Shown here in pieces: positions 11,901-24,079 of a stretch of 64,000 nt of DNA (the first letter of the stretch is position 1; every line of letters starts with the position of its first letter). The position numbers and the translations under genes were made by a program. The notes below the pieces were generated by a model that was given only the letters and a program-made list of their open reading frames with translations, ran no database searches and was not told the origin of the DNA. Source of the DNA: Ascidia mentula (Eukaryota > Chordata > Ascidiacea > Phlebobranchia > Ascidiidae); the NCBI GenBank assembly GCA_947561715.1, contig OX387199.1, positions 18,233,001 through 18,297,000 on the forward strand, given 5' to 3'.

Positions 11901-14900
11901 GGTCAATTGCTGCGGCACCAACTTTGTCATCCGATCCGATTCCCTAAAAGAAGCAGGCTACCTCCCTATTGGATGCCTAACGGAGGACACGCTCCTCTCT
12001 CTTCGTCTCTGCGAGTTGGGATGGGGAGTTGCTTATCACCACGAGATACTCGCGGTTGGTCAAGCTCCCAATGAGATCGGGGCAATCTTTAAGCAGAGAG
12101 GAAGATGGTGCAAAGGAAACATGCAGATCTTCCTCGACGAGTTTCCTCTGATGAAGAGTAGTCTCAGCTTACCTCAGAGAGTCTTTTACAGCTCTTTGGG
12201 ATTCAACTACATCTGCATCGCCATCTCCACTCCCATCTTCCAGTTGATCCCAGTCTGGGCAATCTTCTTTGATCTCTGGCCGATCTCCAAAATCAACCCA
12301 GAATTTGCCATGAGCCTCCTCGTCTACTACGTAATGAGCAACGTCATCCTCTTGTATCCTCCCGTCGGATTCGGAATCAAGGACATGTGGAATGGGGAAC
12401 TGGCATCCGTTAATTTCTGGCTCACGTTTTTTAGTTCGTTGAAAGCTGTCCTGGCATCCAAGATTTTTGGAGGTAATTGAAGTTAAGAATGTGCGGGGTG
12501 GAATCCGAATATAGACACTGAATCTAAATACTGCTCGCAAATCCTAGTGTTTCACTCGAGTTTAATTTATGTGCTTAAAATCGCGCGTCGTTGTGGGGAT
12601 TTATGCTCGAAAATGAAATTAGAATAGAATGTTGTTCGAACCCACGTAACCAAAGTAAATAATTTTCTACCTTATATAATATTTTGTAAAAAGAAGCTGA
12701 GTTTTCTTGATTATTTTCATAAGGTGATCTTAAGTTTGAGACGACAGAAAAGAAGAAGGATGGGGAGACTGAGAGGACACAAGTCGGATTCAGGATGAGG
12801 GATTTGAGATTGTGCTTCATGCAGATCCTCATGTTGTCGATCTACGTGGCAGCAATCGTGTACGCGATCGCCAAAGGTTCGCTCTACAGTTTGAGTTCAC
12901 AACAACAAAAAATAAACTTCGGAAGTTTTGTAAATTTTCAATACAAACAAAATAGCCAACTTTGCCAGCTCGCATGCATTTTACACTGAAAATTATTGTG
13001 GTACAACGATCGAAACGTATGTATCATGAAATTTTCGACTATGCTGGCATTGACTATTTTGTTTGTTATTATTACAAAAAAAATTATAAAATGTTATTGT
13101 TTTTTTCTGAAGAAATGACCTAATATTTTTACCTCCAAGCTTTTCTTGTATTCAAACCCCTTACATTCCGTTTAGTAAAGGGTAATAGTTGTGCGTGATA
13201 AGTGTTGTACAAAATAAGTGTTTTCTAGTCTTTAGATTAGTGCCAGCTGTTTACCAAACACTCAGGCGCCAAAGGACAGCAGTATCGCTTACTCTTTTTA
13301 TATCTTTACAAGATGTCAAGAATAAGTCAACCAACACATGAGTTCAGCGCTTTGAAAACTTTCTGTGAATATTTGTTTAGTTTTTGCACACCCAAAGCAA
13401 GCTCTGTAACACTACAGATCTCTCCTGTTTTACAGCAATACGAGTCCCTGATATTCGGAATTACTACACAGCGATGATTGGAATATGTTGGACGTTAATG
13501 GGAATGGTTCCATATGTGGGAGTCGTCATCTACTGTTATTACAGGTAATGTCGGGCTTGCCTCACGATAAGAAATCTCTACATGTGTCGCATTGCTATGA
13601 CAACACGAAGCATAATTTGTATTGAACAAAAATTCAATCAAAATATTTTTGAATAAGTGTCGCTGATATGAGGACAATATCTAATCGATAGATTCTGCTG
13701 CTTTAGAGAAACAGTCTTGTCTTGCACAGTTACCGAACGTGCTGTATTTGAAATTGTCAACTGAAAGTAATTTACATCAATGTGAAACAAGCCAATCAAT
13801 CTCCTGTAAAAATCTTCCTGCAGAGTTAGAATACCGGGAGTTATTTTGGCCACTCTCCGCAACGCCCAGTTGGTTCTTCGCTGCTTCTGCATCGGCCTCA
13901 TCGTCATCCAGTCGTTCCTCATCCACAAGCAAAGCTCGATGTACAACTGCCCTCACGCATATGAAGCCGAACTGGGTGAATAGCAAATATTTTATTTGTT
14001 TGTCTAAGAAGATATGTCTCAAGAAGATATGGTCGAATCGTATAGTGAAAGGCCTTATCTTGGACAAACGAGCTAAATACGTCCACCACCAATTGTCACC
14101 GCCACAACATATGAAGTTATTTTTGCGAAACTTACTTTCGAAACCAACTTTTTGTTTCACTTTTGACCCAATCAGGAAGGCAAACTTTACCAGAAGTTTC
14201 TGTCGATTCCGTTATAAAGTAATAGGCCAGAAGACGCTGAAACTATATCGCGACTGGGATAAGAGCAAACGCCTCCAAATATTATTGGTATATTAAGCAT
14301 TTAGATCGAACGCTTGGTTACATTGTTCCAACAATAATACGAAGAGCTAATGTGATCAAGTCTCGTGATTTTTTTTGCGACGTGTTGTAGATAATATGTA
14401 GAAGGTTGGAGGAGAGCTTGTGATTTCATTTCATACAAACTTCTTTGCATCAAGTTGCCAATACGTCAAAAACTACGCGTAATTTTAACACATTTTTCAG
14501 GAGTCCACCGGCTTACAGTGGCCAAAATCAAAGATCACGTGACAGGGCAGGAAGTGGAGCGGAACGCCTTTTGGCTTCTCGGTGTCAAAGATGATTTTTA
14601 CACGATCGAACAAATCAAGAAATACGCATGCGACGAAAAAACCATCCCGGTGCTGGTTTTCGCGCTTTTGCCGAAGAAAGGTCTGGTGTTGAACGCGGAA
14701 ATCAGCCACTATCTGCCCGACAACAACATCGGTTAGTTGACATGTTGAAGCACTGGTCGGTTTGTTTAAGGCGACCGGCTTTCAATATATGCATTTAATG
14801 CTACGAACATCGTAAAAAGTGACCTCACCCTTAAATCGTTAAAAGCGCAGAAAAACATACACTGGGATTTGAACCCAGGATGTCCTGGGCACGAATCCCG

Positions 14901-16843
14901 ATCAGGTTTTTTTCTTGGTATACACGGGTCGGGCGCTTGACCGATGTTGAATTGTGTTAAATTCTTAAATTGTTTCGCTGAAATGCGACGTTCGTGGCTT
15001 TTTTGACGCGTGCATTAATAGAGCGAGCGGCGCCCCCTGGCGGGTAATTTATTACAATAAATAAAAAGTACCATGTGGTAGTCATGTCAATGGAACTATC
15101 GTTAGATAAACCATTTAATTTGACCGAATTTCACTATGATTTTTGTGCAGATACTTGGGAGGAATATGACACACGTATGCTGATGTACGTAGAGGAGTTA
15201 AAGGACATTCCCTCCATTATTGTAATGGAACCATCCCTTCTAATGCACACCTTTAATTATGAGGCCAAGTATTGGAATATAAACTATCAGGTTTTGAAAT
15301 CTATGTATTTTGTGTATTTCGACTTATTAATTAACTGAACATTCTCTCATGTTGACATTCGATGAATGACACCGCACAGAACTATCAACTATAGGTCTAT
15401 ATGTAGCTCTGTTTTAAGGAAAAATGTGAGCACATAAAAATGGCAAATCAACATACTCTGAAGTCAAATAATGTGATGGTTAACACGAATGTAGGCGATC
15501 CAATCAAAACGTGCCAACAGCCTACAGGATTTTGTAGAGCCGCTAAAACAACAAGCAAGTTTAAAACAAAACCCTTCAGAAATATAACAAACCACAATAC
15601 CGAGACAAAATTGCGTAAATTTTTGGTGAAAGCGTTGATGAATTTGCTGCAAAAATGATTATTGAAAGTAGACCCGTCCGGCTTCTGTGTAGATCGCATG
15701 AAGCTCGTGCATAAAAAAAGGAAAGAATATTATATTTGTGACCTTTGCGATGACAATGACGTCACAATGCAGTTCGCCTTCTTCGAGCGGATCGAGGTGA
15801 TCGTTCGCGTCTTCAAACGCTCGTGGGTCTACATCGACGCGGGGAATCCCCTTTTCCTGCAGTGGCAAGTCAACCTGGATTATATGGCGGGGGTCCTCGA
15901 GCAGCTGCAGAGCAAGATTCGCGGTTTTTCGATCAACGTCGGCTCGTACGTGAACACGAGTCTCACCACCGACGTCGCCGACGCACTCTATTGTCGCACC
16001 GGGCTCCATTACATCATCGATACGTCACGGAACGGTGGAATGTTTTCTAGTCGGTGAGGGAAATACTGCAGAACTGATTATGTAACACAGCACAATTTTT
16101 TTGCTGGAAACAGGAAAAGCATCAAGAATTAAGATGTTTGTTGTTCTGACGTAAAAACTTGTGACATTAAACCCTAAAAAGCAAAATAAACGGTATGTTA
16201 TATTACGCAGACCAATGGAAGCTATAAATGACTGTAAGTACGACCCACCTGAAGTATCTGAAGGCCACTTGCCGGCTTGGAGGGAAGGTTCCAAACAGGT
16301 CAATCTCAAGGTTTACAATCGATTAGCAGGTAATTATTTTGAAGAATAACGTGTTGACGTTGTTTGCTGTAAAACATCCTGTGAAAAAACGATACAGTTT
16401 TTCGGATTCCATTTGTTTTGCACAACAGTCTCAAGATTTGAAACAAAGCAATGTTTACGTAAACATTATTAACCTGACAAAAATAAACACATTTAAACGT
16501 AGACCAGCTGGTTTCGCAAAAGCGCGGAAATTCATTGAGATTTCGCCGGAGAGCCGATGCCAAAGGTCTCATCATTCTTCGCGATGTGAACGCCACGTGT
16601 GACCCTGGCAACGGGAAACTCGACGGTCTAGATGCTTATTTGTGGGTAAAAACCCCAGGAGAATCCGACGGGAGGTTGTTCCAGCCCGGTTCACTCCATT
16701 CCTGCCTACTAAACCACTATGTAGAGTGCAGTATTGCTTGCCCGCAATACGTTCCCAAAATTGATGGGAAATTTCTTCGCAGAAAAACGTGTCAATGTGT
16801 CGACGATTCCGAGATTGACGACGATTATATCGGCTTAACATAG
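8901..16843 (+). CDS. CesA: Cellulose synthase (GT2) fused to a GH6 cellulase-like domain
   Basis: Polymerises UDP-glucose into cellulose at the plasma membrane, in ascidians the epidermis that makes the tunic. Sixteen exons join in frame: 8901-8951, 9375-9611, 9678-9716, 9776-9877, 10262-10404, 10764-10919, 11341-11487, 11871-12472, 12724-12876, 13436-13544, 13824-13975, 14501-14731, 15151-15290, 15773-16053, 16211-16329, 16503-16843 (about 1000 residues). Two membrane segments near residues 40-110 precede the glycosyltransferase core: YVLDDGA (about 170), FDADF (about 237), TED (about 331) and QRGRW (about 367), the full D,D,D,QxxRW set. Several membrane segments follow (about 385-620). From about 632 to 945 lies a GH6 domain, shown by HYIIDTSRNGG, YIDAGNPLFLQW and WVKTPGESDG, with a Cys-rich tail to the stop. 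The start is uncertain: characterised ascidian proteins are, as I recall, longer, so N-terminal exons may be missed. The donor at 9717 (GTTTAC) is weak. The last acceptor (16502) was chosen for phase. Confidence 0.95.
9273..9352 (-). repeat. Retroposon family R165 copy in CesA intron 1
   Basis: Read on the minus strand it gives AAGTCACACCATAGCTGCAC, then TGATGAGACTCATTAGGTCGG and a GTCTGCAGCAC end, matching the copy at 29542-29706. It ends about 22 bases before the acceptor of CesA exon 2. Confidence 0.65.
14856..14946 (-). repeat. tRNA-derived SINE family B copy in a CesA intron
   Basis: On the minus strand it carries a B-box-like GGGTTCAAATCCCAGTG preceded by CCCAGGACATCCT and CCTGATCGGGATTCGTGC, with an A-box-like GGTCAAGCGCCCGACC further 5'. 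Near-identical sequence recurs at 34842-34932 and 48188-48278. Confidence 0.6.
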
Positions 16844-17931
16844 GCTATTACATACACACAGTGGCCCATGTTGAGCAAAAAGGTTTCAATATTTTAGGCA
16901 GCCGCTGTCACTGGCGTCCTTGTGTTTTGTTGCTTGTTCTAACAAACCCTTTGAATGCTAGAGTGCAGTGATGTTTTTTCAGCTCTTCGCATAATACAAA
17001 TCAATATATCTGGTCTATGTGGCTTGTTAGTCAGTCACCGGCATAACTAAACCGGCGTTCGACTCGTTTTACAAAGATTACCGTATAAACAGGCAGTCGC
17101 GTGATGTGGGCTCTTAAACACCATTTGGACATGGAAGTCTCCAGCCAATAACGTAAGATAAAGTATCCCTCTTACACACAGCGCAATTATGGGCACATTT
17201 TCACTCCCTCAAAACAATTACTTACACGTTAAAGGCGGTTCACATCACACGACCGCAATTCAAACGGAATGAGGTTGCAATATCTTGTATGTCTGATCGT
17301 CCATCTAACATTCATCGATAATTTAACGTCAAATACAGTTTAGATTTAGATGGGATTTCAGGTAAGAACACGAATTCCACATTTCAAGTAATGTTAAATA
17401 TTTATTGGGCAGTAAATTGCGTTTAAACGTGGAGGTCGATTGCACTGAAAAGCAGGAAGTTTCACACAAAACTTGACACAAATTTTTCATGATTGTAACA
17501 GTTTTCAATGAAAACAGTAAATGACGTCTGCACAGTTTTAAACAAAAACAGTGACTGAAACACAGCATAACGATAACGTATATGAAGTAACAGATTGCCC
17601 CAACACTGTACAAAATTAAGGAACAAGCACAAAGTATGCACAGAGCACCAGGCAGAATAGAAAGAACAATTTTTGAATTTTTTTTTAACACTTGAGCAGC
17701 TTCTTTATATTTTCACACTTATATTTTTTTTCATTATTGTGTCATGGAAAACATTAAAACACATGTGGCTGACAGCACTGGGTATGTGACAAAGTAAAAC
17801 AAAATATTTAGATATCATGCACAGATGATGCTTCTAAGGTGTTACAAGGAAGCACCACAATGGATATCACAGTAACACATAAATGTTAGGTAAACGAAAT
17901 GTGTGGTTAAAAGGTGATGATGAAGAGCACC
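16844..17931. other. Spacer between convergent CesA and FSD1-type genes
   Basis: Non-coding by inspection. The two flanking genes converge here, so it should contain both 3' untranslated regions. AT-rich, with ACAGTAAATG-type low-complexity stretches. No repeat family was recognised with confidence. Confidence 0.5.
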
Positions 17932-20900
17932 TCATGCTTCGTCTTTGGATGCTTCAGAAGATACGACGGACATACTTCTTGCTTTCGGAGACAAGTTTGG
18001 TTTTGTTTCAACCCAGGAAGGAACCTTTGAATAAAACGCAATTACCAGAGGCTGACAAACTTGTGAGAAATATGTAAATTCTTTGGGATAAAAATTTCAG
18101 TAAAATCACCAAACAAACCATAAATGTGATATATTCCTAATACTTCGATGATTTTAAATTATGACTTCTTTATATTTATAATTTGAATTTATTTATAATA
18201 CTTATAATTTGAATTTATTTGTAATATTTATAATTTGAAACATTTATAATGAACTGTCAGGACCACCAGGGCCGTTAGTATGTAAAAAAATTTGCCAAGA
18301 GATATTTTTGTCATCGCAAGACTATAGAGAAAAAATCTACTAGCTAGCAGCACCGGACTATTTTCAATTTCACAAAACTTAGTAAACAAATATGACACAT
18401 ACCTGGATACCAGTGTAAAGTTGTAACGATCCACACCACACCGAGAAACCTGGTACCAGTGGGTTCGAACTCTTCACTTGTTTGAACGAATAAATAAAAT
18501 CGTGTGTGTCAGGGTTGTAAAATGCCAGGTAATCTGAAAATACAGATGAAGATTATGTCAAAAAATTAAATTGTGCAATAACTGAGGTTTGCTGGCATGG
18601 CAGCCAAACTGGAACATCCAATGTTTCTTGACAAGTCGGAGCAAGATTAAGCTTCTAGTGAGGTTTGAACTCACTACCCTGGGCTAACCAGCTACAGGAG
18701 CTCAGCCATTGACCGGGTTATATGTTGGTTAACAATCCCCCTTTACTAAATAACTAATTTATATTTTGCTTTCACTCGAAAGATTATTACCCAGCATACA
18801 GACTACAGTCACTGTCAATGTGTCTGTCACTGTCAATGTGTTGGGGCTATGTACAACACGCCTGGATCTGTTCACCCTATGGCAGAGGCGGTGATCCTGT
18901 GGCAAGCACTCTTCTTGTAAGAAAAGGTGCAATTGTCCTTTAAGTTCCAGAAATATTTGCAACAGCTGAAACTCAGTGGTGGTTTTGAAAAAGCAATGTT
19001 TTTCTGAAACCAATGGTGGTTTTGGCTGTGTGTCATTTATGTAGCAGCAATGGAGCCAATAATAAACTGCCCCATTGAGAGCTGATAGGTTGAATTAATT
19101 GAATCTGAAGTAGTGTTATTAATTCTTACTTAGTTTGGGACTGAGATAGATTCCAAACCTCTTTGGAACTTTGATGTTGTCCAGGTTTTTCATTTTGTTG
19201 TTGTGTTTTGCCACAAATGTTTTCTGGAGAATCATAATTAATGAATGAGTTAGCTAATTACGCAAACAGTTTTGTGTGTGTTGCTAAGATATGTGGCTCT
19301 GTATGTAAAAGTTGGTGCACAATTACAGTATTCTTCACAGAAACTAAAAAATTTACACTTCCAAATCAACACTTGAACCTACATTGCAAATATCTTTATG
19401 TAAAATAGGCTTGTTAGTGAGGTGAGAGCTATAACATGTATCACATTTCTCAAAAATAAAATCATTTTTGTGTTTAACAAAACCCTATGTAGTAAATTTC
19501 ATTGCACACTTTTTAAGATGCTTGCTAACAAGGTAGGTGCTGCAACAACTTGATACATGGTCATCGACCATTTGAAAAGGGCGTGTTTCAAATCATTGTG
19601 CAGAAAATACCTGAATCCATGAGTTGACTGTGATACACCACGAAAGAGGGGTTCGACCAAGTTGATCGTATCTGCTTAGAGATTGAGCAGTGACACCAAT
19701 GCTGTAAGTCTTGCTATCGTCCTGTGGAGTGACTTCAAAGTAAATGTCACTTTCAGGCACTGCTGCGTCACCTAAATACCAAAAGATAGACTTAATAAAC
19801 ATAATCGATATGTTATATAAATCACCTATATCAACATAATACCAACAAGACATATAAGTAATGTTAACATGTATTCAGATTCAACAATAAACTTAATATA
19901 TACATAAGGTTTTTAGGCTTGGCAGCCCAGGCAATGCAGCCTAGTTTGATCAGCCACTTTTTCCTGACAAGTCGGAGCAAGATTTGAAAAATCAAGCTCC
20001 CGGTGAGGTTTGAACTCACGACCCTGGGCTAACCAGGCCCAACGCTCTACCAACTGAGCTACAGGAGCTCAGTGGTTTCACAGGGTATATTGTGGCCAAG
20101 GTACACTGGTGGCATGTGCACAACTTGCCAGGCAACCTTCACATATATATGTACAAATAGCAGCAAGCATAGCACAGGTATTTTTTATTGCTTTTAAAAA
20201 TACAATAACTTGATGAACACTTAATACCAAGTACGGTGTATGATTCTCCAGTAAATCTGTCTTTGGACTTAATTTTCTTGGGTGAGGCTGTTTTTAATGG
20301 GGATGTTGGTCTGTTGTTTCCAGCACTTTTCACACGTGTCTCCACCCCTGTGAGAAAATGTTGGATTTAGGGCTTGGTCGACTCACCTACATAAGAAATG
20401 GACAAGCCCCACGACCAAATGTAATTACAGTGCACGTTTCTTATGCTTTTAAGTTGTAACTTTTGAACAATCGTATTGTCAATAGGTGTACTTTCAAACT
20501 GTAGTGTTACCTCTTTTTGTTCAGTTTATACCCACATGACTTATTACACAGAGCTGTTAAATTTTTGATAATTCTGGCCTGTGAGTCAAAAAGTTTGCCA
20601 ACATATTTCACCTTTTACTGACGCAGGATCCCACTCAACGCAATGTGGGTTCGATATTTTAAGATTTCCATGACAGGCATCCTTGTCGAGGACAAAGTTG
20701 AATGCTGGTGTAGGGATTATGGAGATGGAACTGAAATTGCCTCCAACTGACTTGTTCCATGCTTGCACACGAACTTGCAACATTGGTTTTGTGAAGACAA
20801 GATCTAAAGTAGAATGTGTTTTGGTGGTTATAACACATGACCCAGTTTAGGTGGTTCTAATTGATGCGAAAAGTATAAAAATGAAACACTGTTTTCAACA

Positions 20901-23900
20901 AAATCCAGTCGTTGAAATATTTCAATTTCTTCAATGTGCCATGTTAGTCTCTGGTCTATAACTATATTACTTGCTGGTGCACGTTTTTCAAGATAACTTT
21001 GTCCTGCCATTTGCAGCACTTGAGGGAGCAAGATTTAGCTTGTGAAAGCTCATCCAAATTAAGCTCTTTTAAAAAAATGCACCAGCAAGTACTATAGTTT
21101 TTGAAACAGTGACATTAAATTTTATACCTGGAAAAAAATTCGGCCATAATTACCATTAATCTTATATGACATCTCCTTCAAGTTTTCCACTGTTACCCAT
21201 GGCACATCTTGATTACCCTGGTCATTAACAACTTGTCGATATTGCAGCAAAAAAAGTTCAGTAGGAGCAGTGGCCCCCATATCAAGATCGTCACAGGTTT
21301 CGACACTAGGTGGCATTTTCCACTGACATGTGATGTTGTTGTCGACAACAGAACAAAGTTCGTCATCAATAACTGGTGTACTTGGGACTACAAAAAAAAT
21401 TTTTATGCCTTAAATGAATGAAATGGTGAAACTTATCATACATGAAACGACATATACAATATTATAGACACAGCATTACAATCAAAGTAAACATTAATAA
21501 CAGAAAACGATAACAAAATTTTGAAATTCCCTTTTTTACATATGCATGAAAATATGTTAACCAAATTCTTGAGTTTATATGAAGGGGTAGAAACTGGAAT
21601 GTGCACATGCAGTTATGGTGACCTGTTCACTCACACTTCACAACGCTAATGATTGTATACCTGGCAAAAATGATAAACTTTCCAATAGTTTTTCCTCTCG
21701 GGTAAAATCAGCCACTAGGTGACAGGCAGGATCTACAACTGATGGTGTCATTGACAGTCGAAATAATGACGACATAGTTATTCTGATAAAAAATATTACT
21801 GCTTTTAAGTTGACGTAAAAAGATTTTAACAAAGGCCGTTTTTTTAAACTGCTATGATCAGTAGAAGAAAGAAAGTTAATCATGAAATTAAAAAAATCAA
21901 TTAAATCAATCAGGAAAAAATCAATGTACATTTACTGATCAATCACAGCCTGTACTTTGGGCCAACATGTTTTAAATGTCAAGGCCTTACCTCTCTTTAA
22001 TGGACAGAGCTGTCTGAAAAACAAAGTCACACAACATGTTATCTAAATTATTAAACTTCCTGATAAAATTAAGTATATATATATACAGTGTTTATGTTAA
22101 AAAGAAAATTACTGCATCAATGAACACACAGTATATATTTAGTTTTTCATATATTTGATTTAAGCGTGCCCTGCAATCCCGTTGTTGTTTTGAGGATAAA
22201 GGCGTATTTAAAGCAAACCTGGGTGTGGTAACTTACAAGCTCCAATAAACTTGTCGGGTTTATGACATAATACTGCCATTTTACCGTGTTTACAGTACGG
22301 TACAGTATATATATATTTGTCAGTATATATTTAGTTTTTTTCTTTTTAAACCAACCCTGCAGAATTTTTTGTCTGCTGTCAATAAATATTTTATGAGAGC
22401 TATTATCAAAACCAACAGGGCTTTACCTTGCTAAACTCATTTGCATTGTCCAGTTCCAAAGCTTTGTTAGACAGCCTGATTAGCTCATTTGCATCTGATC
22501 TTGAATCTTCATACAACTTTAATTGAGCCTACAATGCAACTTAATTTTTAAAATGGTCAAGCCATGTATTTATTTGGAACATTAGCAATGAATCTAGTCT
22601 TAACAAAACCTATTTCAGGTCATAAATATTTAAACCAAACCTTTAACCCTAAAACTGTATAGCTTCTATGTAGTTGGTATTAAAACTTTCTGATTGATCA
22701 CACAACTCGACCCTACTTTGAGTTGACATTATTTTGGGTTTATAACATTTCCAGAACATGGAATATGATAATAAACCACATTAGAAAACATGTTGTGCTT
22801 TGGAGAATAAAAACGTTTGAAGTTTACTGATAATTCACTCAAAATCAATTCTATGTAATGAATTTACACGCAGAAATGAACTGATAATCCATGCAATTAA
22901 CCCGATAAAAAATCTTCCGTGCAAATTAAAATATTTCCAGACCACAAAATCTAAATAATATGCTTTATGACCAAACAAACTGAAAAATCACCAACTCCCG
23001 TGAATTCTACATGAACAGCAACATTGGAAAACTTCGCAATAAGTTAACATTAAACATAAACTGGTCTGCAAAGTATGGCAGCTGCATGCGTGAGTTGTTC
23101 TTTTGTACCTTTTTTTGTTTGCACACCAATATTTTTTGCCTGCAAGCATAATTTTTGGCACATGAATGTCTAAATATAATACAATTAACAGAAAACTCAA
23201 AAGACGTTTTATTGTTTGCATTGCAGCAGAAAGATTTAGTCATGCATATTTAAAGAAGGATGTTTTATCGTTTCGTTGTACACAGGTTTAGGGGTCGTGC
23301 ATGCGGGCACACGAAAAGATTTAGTCTTGCACGACTGACATCTCGTCAGAAATGCCATATTCTGCAGACTGGAACATCAGCTGAAATCACTAACCTTTAT
23401 GGTTTCCTTTTTGTTTTCAAGTTTTTTTGCAATTTCTTGGCTCATAACTTCTTTCCTCTTGGCAAGGGCCTCAGCAAGTTTGTTAAATTCAGTGTTCAAA
23501 TCTTCTTGGCTGGACTCGTAAGCATCGTTAAGTGTTTGAAGATCAGCCACCAGGTCATCATGACAAGTTCCAGCTTCTTCACTCTTGCATTTTAGCTGGT
23601 CCACAATACGAAGCAACGCCTCCTTAAAGCAAAAATAAATTATTTTTGAACAGGAAAGTCAAAGCTAGTATGCTAGACATAGACATAGACCAGTCTGGGC
23701 AGCTGCACGAGTTTGACAGCAAGTTTTTCTTTAACTTTTTTTGTTTGCACACCAAATTTTTCTGACTGCACACGAAAATTTTCGGCATGCGAATGTCTAA
23801 ACATAAAACATTCAACAGAAATACGTTTTATCGTTTTCGTTGCACGCGGGTTTAGGGGTCGTGCACGTGCGCACCCGAAAAGATTTAGTCTTGTACGCCC

Positions 23901-24079
23901 GAGATCTCGTCGGGAACTGCCATATTGTGCAGAATGGGACATAGAGAAGATGTTTCAAATAACGCTGAGTTCATTATCAGTGCTAACTGTAATGAATGAA
24001 TTGCACCAAGGCGTGCACTTAGATTAAGTATTTGGTGCAATAATTAAAATTATAACCATCATACCTTTTGTTTTTCCAT
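17932..24079 (-). CDS. FSD1: FSD1-type protein: coiled coil, FN3 and SPRY domains
   Basis: Twelve minus-strand exons join in frame: 24079-24065, 23622-23395, 22528-22427, 22013-21991, 21782-21661, 21387-21154, 20803-20612, 20347-20228, 19771-19611, 19223-19130, 18533-18403, 18024-17932 (about 504 residues, close to the roughly 500 of vertebrate FSD1). It opens MEKQKEALLRIVDQLK, then a long coiled coil (to about 115) and the COS-type stretch with SLFRLSMTPSV and REEKLLESLSFLPG. An FN3 domain follows (about 165-300, with TPVIDDELCSVVDNNITC, WVTVENLKEMSYKIN and VQAWNKSVGGNFS), then a linker with TSPLKTASPKK and a SPRY half starting DRFTGESYTVLG. SPRY marks are YSIGVTAQSL, DQLGRTPLSWC and VWCGSLQLYTGIQVP. 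Known family members bind microtubules and centrosomes through coiled-coil/COS regions. That role here is by homology only. Confidence 0.93.
18590..18706 (-). repeat. SINE family A copy, tRNA-like head deleted in the middle
   Basis: Minus strand: GAGCTCCTGTAGCTGGTTAG, CCCAGGGTAGTGAGTTCAAACC, then the body CTTGCTCCGACTTGTCAAG. Compared with the full copy at 19909-20072, most of the D arm and anticodon 5' side is lost. Lies in an FSD1 intron. Confidence 0.65.
19909..20072 (-). repeat. Full-length tRNA-derived SINE (family A) in FSD1 intron
   Basis: Minus strand, bases 20068-19996 fold as a tRNA cloverleaf: a 7-bp acceptor stem (GCTCCTG with CGGGAGC), D arm GCTCAGTTGGTAGAGC, anticodon arm TGGGC-CTGGTTA-GCCCA (GGT, threonine-like) and T arm GTGAGTTCAAACCTCAC. 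A body common to the family follows (TTGCTCCGACTTGTCAGGAA, GTGGCTGATC, AGGCTGCATTGCCTGGGC). The shared body at several loci shows this is a SINE rather than a working tRNA gene. Confidence 0.8.
23058..23373. repeat. MITE copy 1, 5' side on + of FSD1 exon 2
   Basis: Ends are inverted copies of each other (TGGTCTGCAAAGTATGGCA at the left; the right end reversed reads CCAGTCTGCAGAATATGGCA). The interior shares long blocks with 23690-23940: TTTTTTTGTTTGCACACCAA, GGTTTAGGGGTCGTGCA, GAAAAGATTTAGTCTTG. No target duplication was defined. Confidence 0.65.
23690..23940. repeat. MITE copy 2, other side of FSD1 exon 2
   Basis: Same orientation and same internal blocks as 23058-23373, with a right end GCCATATTGTGCAGAATGGG that is the diverged partner of CCAGTCTGGGCAGCTGCA at the left. 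Together the two copies bracket the 228-bp second exon of the FSD1-type gene. Confidence 0.65.

Noticed and set aside
8901-16843. Bacterial contamination as the source of the cellulose synthase
   Set aside because: The gene is split by at least fifteen introns with animal splice signals and sits between typical animal genes with shared repeats inside its introns.
19996-20068. Functional tRNA-Thr gene
   Set aside because: The cloverleaf is good, but the same head and a shared downstream body recur at several loci, so it is the head of a SINE.
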